Below are positions 61,201-64,000 of a stretch of 64,000 nt of DNA, piece by piece. Below the pieces are notes generated by a model. The model had not been told where the DNA came from and ran no database searches. It saw only the letters and a program-made list of their open reading frames with translations. Source of the stretch: Lachnoclostridium phytofermentans (GTDB taxonomy: Bacteria > Bacillota > Clostridia > Lachnospirales > Lachnospiraceae); contig NZ_JPOF01000007.1 in assembly GCF_000733755.1 (NCBI RefSeq), positions 496,001 through 560,000 on the forward strand, written 5' to 3'. Each line of letters begins with the position of its first letter. Position 1 is the first letter of the stretch. The translations under genes and the position numbers were made by a program.

Positions 61201-64000
61201 ACCTATCCTGACAACTTCTTTGATGTGGCAATTGGTAATGTACCTTTTGGTGACTATAAACTATATGATCCAAAGTATAATAAGCATAATTTTCGTATTC
61301 ATGATTATTTTCTCTCAAAAGCAATCGATCAGGTAAGACCCGGCGGTATTGTTGCATTCATTACGACGAAAGGAACACTTGATAAAAGTAATCCTACTGT
61401 TAGAAAATATCTTGCAGAAAGAGCGGAACTCATCGGTGCTATTCGACTTCCTAATACAGCATTTCATGGTAATGCAGGTACTGATGTTACAGCAGATATT
61501 CTTTTCCTTCAAAAGAGAGAAAGAACAATGTCTGTAGAACCGGATTGGGTGCATTTAGGTTATACGGAGAATGGGATTGCAATAAATTCTTATTTCGTAG
61601 AGCATCCCGATATGATGCTTGGAGCAATGGAATACGATAACCGCATGTTTGGCGAGGGAAGTAAGTATACAGCCTGTGTTAACCATGACGATAACTTTAA
61701 TCTATATGAGGCGTTACAGCGTGCTGTGAAAAAACTTACTGCCACGATTCCAGAGTTAGAACTATTAGAAAATATGGATAATCAACAGAAAGATATTATT
61801 CCGGCAAATCCCGAAGTTAGAAATTTCACTTATACCTTTATGGATGGGAAACTTTATTTCAGAGAAAATTCCCAGATGTACCGTAAGGAGGTGAGTGTAA
61901 ACATGGAAGAACGTATTAAGGCTATGGATAATATTCGAGCAGTAACCAGAGAATTAATAGAGATACAGACGCAGGGGTGCAGTGAGCAGGAATTAGCTGA
62001 AAAGCAGAAGGTCTTGAATGAAAGGTATGATGTATTCGCTAAGAAATACGGTTCTATTGCGGAAAGAGAAAATAGTAGAGCCTTTCGTAATGATGCGGAT
62101 TATCCGCTACTTTGTTCCTTGGAGGTAGTTGATGAAGACGGAATTGCAAAGAAAGCAGATATGTTTTACAAACAGACGATTAAGCCGAAGGTGCAGATTG
62201 AAAGAGTAGAGACAGCGGTGGAAGCATTAAATGTTTCTATGAATGAATATGGAAGTGTAAATATTCCTTTTATGCTTAGTATCTATCATCCAGATGTTTC
62301 AAAAGCGATGGCTGAACTTCCAGAAGGAAGCAGCTTATCAGAGCACGCAAGAGCAGAGCTTGAACGAGACATTATGATTGAAGAATTAAAAGGCATTATC
62401 TATCTAAATCCTATGGCTTACAATGAGAATAACTTGAATGTAGGGTGGGAGAGTGCTGATGAATATTTATCAGGTAATGTAAGGGATAAATTTCGAATAG
62501 CAAAAGCATTTGCAGAAAATGATCCGGAATTGTTTGGAGTAAATGCAAAAGCATTAGAACAGGTACAACCAGTTAATTTGGATGCTTCTGAGATTGATGT
62601 AAGAATAGGAAGTACCTGGATTGAATCAGAGGATTACGAACAATTTATTTATGAACTGCTAAACACTCCAAGGAGAGCGAGGGCGGTCAGAAGCCAGTAT
62701 TATAATTCTGGAATTCAGCTTCATTTGAACAAATATACAATGGAATGGTTTGTTGAGAATAAATCAATGGATAAGCATTCTGTGGCAGCTACCAAGACTT
62801 ATGGTACTGGACGCATGGATGCTTATTCTATTTTTGAACAGACATTGAATCTTAAGACGGTAACAGTTAAGGATCGTGTAGAGGATGGGGATGGAAAATA
62901 TCATTATGTTGTGAATAAGAATGAGACAATGCTTGCAAGGGAAAAACAGAATCAGATCAAAGAAGCATTTAAGGATTGGATTTTTAAGGATCCTGAACGC
63001 CGAGCGAAGTATGTGGAATATTATAATGAAACATTTAATAACAGCAGACTTCGTGAATATGATGGTTCTCATTTGCAGTTTCCTGGTATGAATCCAGAGA
63101 TTGTACTAAAACCACATCAGAGAAATGCAGTAGCAAGAATTTTAATGGGTGGAAATACCTTACTTGCGCATTGTGTTGGTGCTGGGAAGTCCTTTGAAAT
63201 GATGGCAGCATGTATGGAACAAAAACGACTTGGACTTGCCAATAAGACAGTAATGGTGGTTCCAAAATCTCTAATAGGACAAACAGCCGGAGAGTTTTTA
63301 AGACTTTATCCGTCTGCTAATATTTTGGTAGCAACAGAACGGGACTTTGAGAAGAGTAAGAGAAAGCAGTTTATCTCAAGAATAGCAACAGGAGATTATG
63401 ATTGTATTATTATGTCTCATTCTCAGTTTGAGAAGGTGCCAATTTCAGCGGAACGGAAAGAGCGTATGATAAATGAGCAGATAGAAGAGATGTCGTATGC
63501 AATTGAGGATGCAAAGCGAGCAAATAGTGAGAGATGGACTGTGAAACAGATGGAATCCATGAAGAAGAAATTAGAAGAGCAGCTACGAACTCTTACTGAT
63601 GAAAGCAGAAAAGATGACTTGATTACATTTGAAGAGTTAGGAATCGATTCCATCATGGTGGATGAGGCACATGGGTATAAGAACCTTGCTATTTTTTCTA
63701 AGATGAACAATGTATCTGGCATTTCAAGTTCTGGCGCTAAGAAATCTACGGACATGCAGCTTAAATGTCAGTACATTAGTGAAATCAGTGATGGCAGGGG
63801 CGTCGTGTTTGCAACAGGAACTCCAATTAGTAATACAATGTGCGAAATGTATGTTATGCAATCATATTTGCAAAAGAATGCTTTAGAGAGAATGGGTATT
63901 TATCATTTTGATTCCTGGGCATCAAACTTTGGAGAGGTAACAACTGCGTTGGAGCTTACTGTTGAAGGAAGCGGGTTCCGGTTTAAAAGTCGTTTTAATA
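58267..64000 (+). CDS. Giant ArdC-like / adenine methyltransferase / SNF2 helicase protein, 3' partial
   Basis: Open frame of at least 1911 codons from an ATG after AAGGAGC; continues past the window. Domains: an ArdC/LtrC-like antirestriction head (about 1-110; [20 protein letters not shown]), a low-complexity Gly/Ser/Glu/Arg linker (about 262-383), then the VGWGGL motif (near 859). The N6-methyltransferase core follows with LEPSMGIGN (near 927) and NVPFGDY (near 991). Last is an SNF2 helicase with GAGKS (Lys1641) and DEAH (1799-1802). Related proteins occur in nearly all Tn1549-type elements, probably shielding incoming DNA. The linker is overprinted by a TnpV-family gene. Confidence 0.92.
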   Translation, partial: MRVDNQVQQLYDVMIKDVTTNEGKWRDVCHMIGQLYRYEFDNILMVYAQRPQATLVADFDTWKKVDRFVKQGSKGIAIFPSRALKPYMRHVFDISDTGGRNRQLTWNLDENNLLDYMNYLASEGRITQLEGTEQEYLKEQLKLFTQTDVRSIIKEEFDERMTEIMQLTGSVIKDFNDETQELTVEQMVYKSIMYAVGTRCGFDLSGEEQDFSQIVNFSDEEVVYRLGSLVCDVSCSVLREFSKNLKTIERQKDISAERRIAYGRSDINVHGSGRTIVPESSITTGGREKPSESRQIWNDGTELSEGERSKQIQDTLPLRETSTEDARSGRGSEPVVRYTDGELPKEEQTSGSQFNHGDVEDKGTGEDAGRGNRTKSDSNAFSLENTSEVPLEEAQDNELNKELDEINSLGQSREAEYHQASFFDVSMEKTSASKFTYIHPKKELVVPHEYIVDVVKRGTGFEGGKKRVCDIYENVMEASERTKLIKKEYGLGGAGWPIEGYGLHGYDSFKANGLRFQWKDTEGEKEGYVSWSSIESEIGVLILTGEYIQTRTSIDEISMDGDREDLNITEDAIEMSDAEQVLDDFSIPDELDEMQGMSDEELAEEDRLVTEAEYRAEIEAENEAYDDLLHGEVIDVDGSVINSRSEFPESLRQVELMDGELRQAIEIYVTECSSIKPYQPFLKVIYESNLLPPDKISFVTRIINHSGKEYSQAYSNNAYGLIEYNQSQMGVMVNYKGRDGERHKSDVTFEQIYEVCAYLIKAGSFVEKEQDDRFNQLWSDTPFDKKNPIYQDFERRSASYNAPKPQKRNFHFNLWEVETGGAKTRYKWNIDAIHTLRVVEEEGRLATPKEQQVMAKFVGWGGLAQVFNKEDDVWSHEFIELSNLLSEDEYIAARATVNNAFYTTPAIASCMNQALINFGFRNGNVLEPSMGIGNFFGSLPTPLQGCNLYGVEVDSISGRIAKQLYQNANISINGFEKTTYPDNFFDVAIGNVPFGDYKLYDPKYNKHNFRIHDYFLSKAIDQVRPGGIVAFITTKGTLDKSNPTVRKYLAERAELIGAIRLPNTAFHGNAGTDVTADILFLQKRERTMSVEPDWVHLGYTENGIAINSYFVEHPDMMLGAMEYDNRMFGEGSKYTACVNHDDNFNLYEALQRAVKKLTATIPELELLENMDNQQKDIIPANPEVRNFTYTFMDGKLYFRENSQMYRKEVSVNMEERIKAMDNIRAVTRELIEIQTQGCSEQELAEKQKVLNERYDVFAKKYGSIAERENSRAFRNDADYPLLCSLEVVDEDGIAKKADMFYKQTIKPKVQIERVETAVEALNVSMNEYGSVNIPFMLSIYHPDVSKAMAELPEGSSLSEHARAELERDIMIEELKGIIYLNPMAYNENNLNVGWESADEYLSGNVRDKFRIAKAFAENDPELFGVNAKALEQVQPVNLDASEIDVRIGSTWIESEDYEQFIYELLNTPRRARAVRSQYYNSGIQLHLNKYTMEWFVENKSMDKHSVAATKTYGTGRMDAYSIFEQTLNLKTVTVKDRVEDGDGKYHYVVNKNETMLAREKQNQIKEAFKDWIFKDPERRAKYVEYYNETFNNSRLREYDGSHLQFPGMNPEIVLKPHQRNAVARILMGGNTLLAHCVGAGKSFEMMAACMEQKRLGLANKTVMVVPKSLIGQTAGEFLRLYPSANILVATERDFEKSKRKQFISRIATGDYDCIIMSHSQFEKVPISAERKERMINEQIEEMSYAIEDAKRANSERWTVKQMESMKKKLEEQLRTLTDESRKDDLITFEELGIDSIMVDEAHGYKNLAIFSKMNNVSGISSSGAKKSTDMQLKCQYISEISDGRGVVFATGTPISNTMCEMYVMQSYLQKNALERMGIYHFDSWASNFGEVTTALELTVEGSGFRFKSRFN
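59051..59416 (+). CDS. TnpV-family protein nested inside the giant methyltransferase-helicase gene
   Basis: 121 residues in a frame +1 to the giant gene, wholly inside it. AAGGAG (59037-59042) precedes the ATG by 8 bases. The product fits the TnpV family: [53 protein letters not shown] and [18 protein letters not shown]. TnpV proteins are small, of unknown function, named from Tn4451-like transposons. The overlapped part of the giant protein is low-complexity and apparently disordered, as expected if that region is free to carry a second frame. Both frames look intact. Confidence 0.82.
   Translation: MAEVTLTYTEVDGLLYPNLVLPQEEEKNLLNLGKYGMMALNYLKENEVSRYKTLYRFGKLAQKMHEVDEEANQLLDTLMESYLKKNKPVDPNSTMEMWKIREQAKMQAEEIVLSQIVMRFH

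Larger units (their letters stand above)
25245..64000 (+). mobile_element. Integrative conjugative element, left end and most of the transfer region (right end outside)
   Basis: All genes from 25,542 to the right edge lie on the + strand. They comprise segregation genes, a Tad-like island, replication-type proteins, MobC, relaxase, VirD4, VirB2/Maff2-like, VirB6-like, PrgI, VirB4, NlpC/P60 and a giant methyltransferase-helicase: the gene set of Tn1549/CTn-type elements of Clostridia. The left boundary is not fixed: it lies between the HVE codons of the rumA-type gene (about 25,198) and the ParB gene. The integrase and right attachment site are not in the window, so no direct repeat can be checked. 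Confidence 0.88.

Noticed and set aside
61145-61537. Two frames +1 to the giant gene, like the TnpV case
   Set aside because: Products are Ile/Leu-rich, without a ribosome site or family match; unlike TnpV they look like shadow frames.

Overview
The window looks like the chromosome of a low-GC Firmicute of the Lachnospiraceae type, plausibly Lachnoclostridium (Clostridium) phytofermentans or a relative. I base this on AT-rich codon use, strong AGGAGG ribosome sites, a DarA-type c-di-AMP receptor, a PheA fusion, and a Tn1549/CTn-like conjugative element. The species is a guess; no rRNA or tRNA gene is present to settle it.

Bases 1 to about 25,250 are ordinary chromosome with genes on both strands. 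In order they are: a SEDS-penicillin-binding protein fusion (5' cut by the window edge), a NUDIX hydrolase, a ComFB-like protein, a GtrA-like flippase, an RlmI-like rRNA methyltransferase, a membrane-anchored propeller-like protein, PheA, an HtrA protease, an orphan SsuA/NMT1-type lipoprotein, a c-di-AMP receptor, a membrane acyltransferase, a small acidic membrane protein, PcrA helicase, two coupled secreted proteins (SLH-like and a 1314-residue giant), a DUF1836 protein, a YerC/TrpR-like repressor and an RlmD/RumA-type methyltransferase. Most units end in clear terminators. Three of these terminators are followed by copies of the same 41-base repeat.

From just after the rumA-type gene to the right edge and beyond lies a large integrative conjugative element, all genes on the + strand. 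Its left part holds a segregation module (ParB, ParM-like actin, ParR-like), tiny ORFs and an attenuator-like leader. Next comes a compact Tad-like pilus or secretion island: two identical pilin-like genes, a CpaF/VirB11 ATPase, a fused TadB-TadC-type platform protein, a family of short pilin-like proteins, and a large secreted repeat protein. Then follow DUF5688, RadC-like and DUF3991/Toprim proteins, 32-bp-phased iterons and strong hairpins (candidate replication or transfer origin), MobC, the relaxase, PcfB-like, VirD4-like, a VirB2/Maff2-like protein, VirB6-like, PrgI, VirB4 and an NlpC/P60 hydrolase. It ends in a giant ArdC-methyltransferase-SNF2 helicase protein that runs off the window. 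A TnpV-family gene with its own ribosome site is nested inside this giant gene in another frame.

Three unrelated cargo genes (a terpenoid-cyclase-fold protein, an alpha/beta hydrolase and a cupin) interrupt the transfer operon, each with its own sigma-A-like promoter and terminator. An IS200-like insertion sequence sits between the pilus island and the replication genes. Terminator-like hairpins recur between modules, which suggests regulated read-through. The integrase and right end of the element are outside the window.
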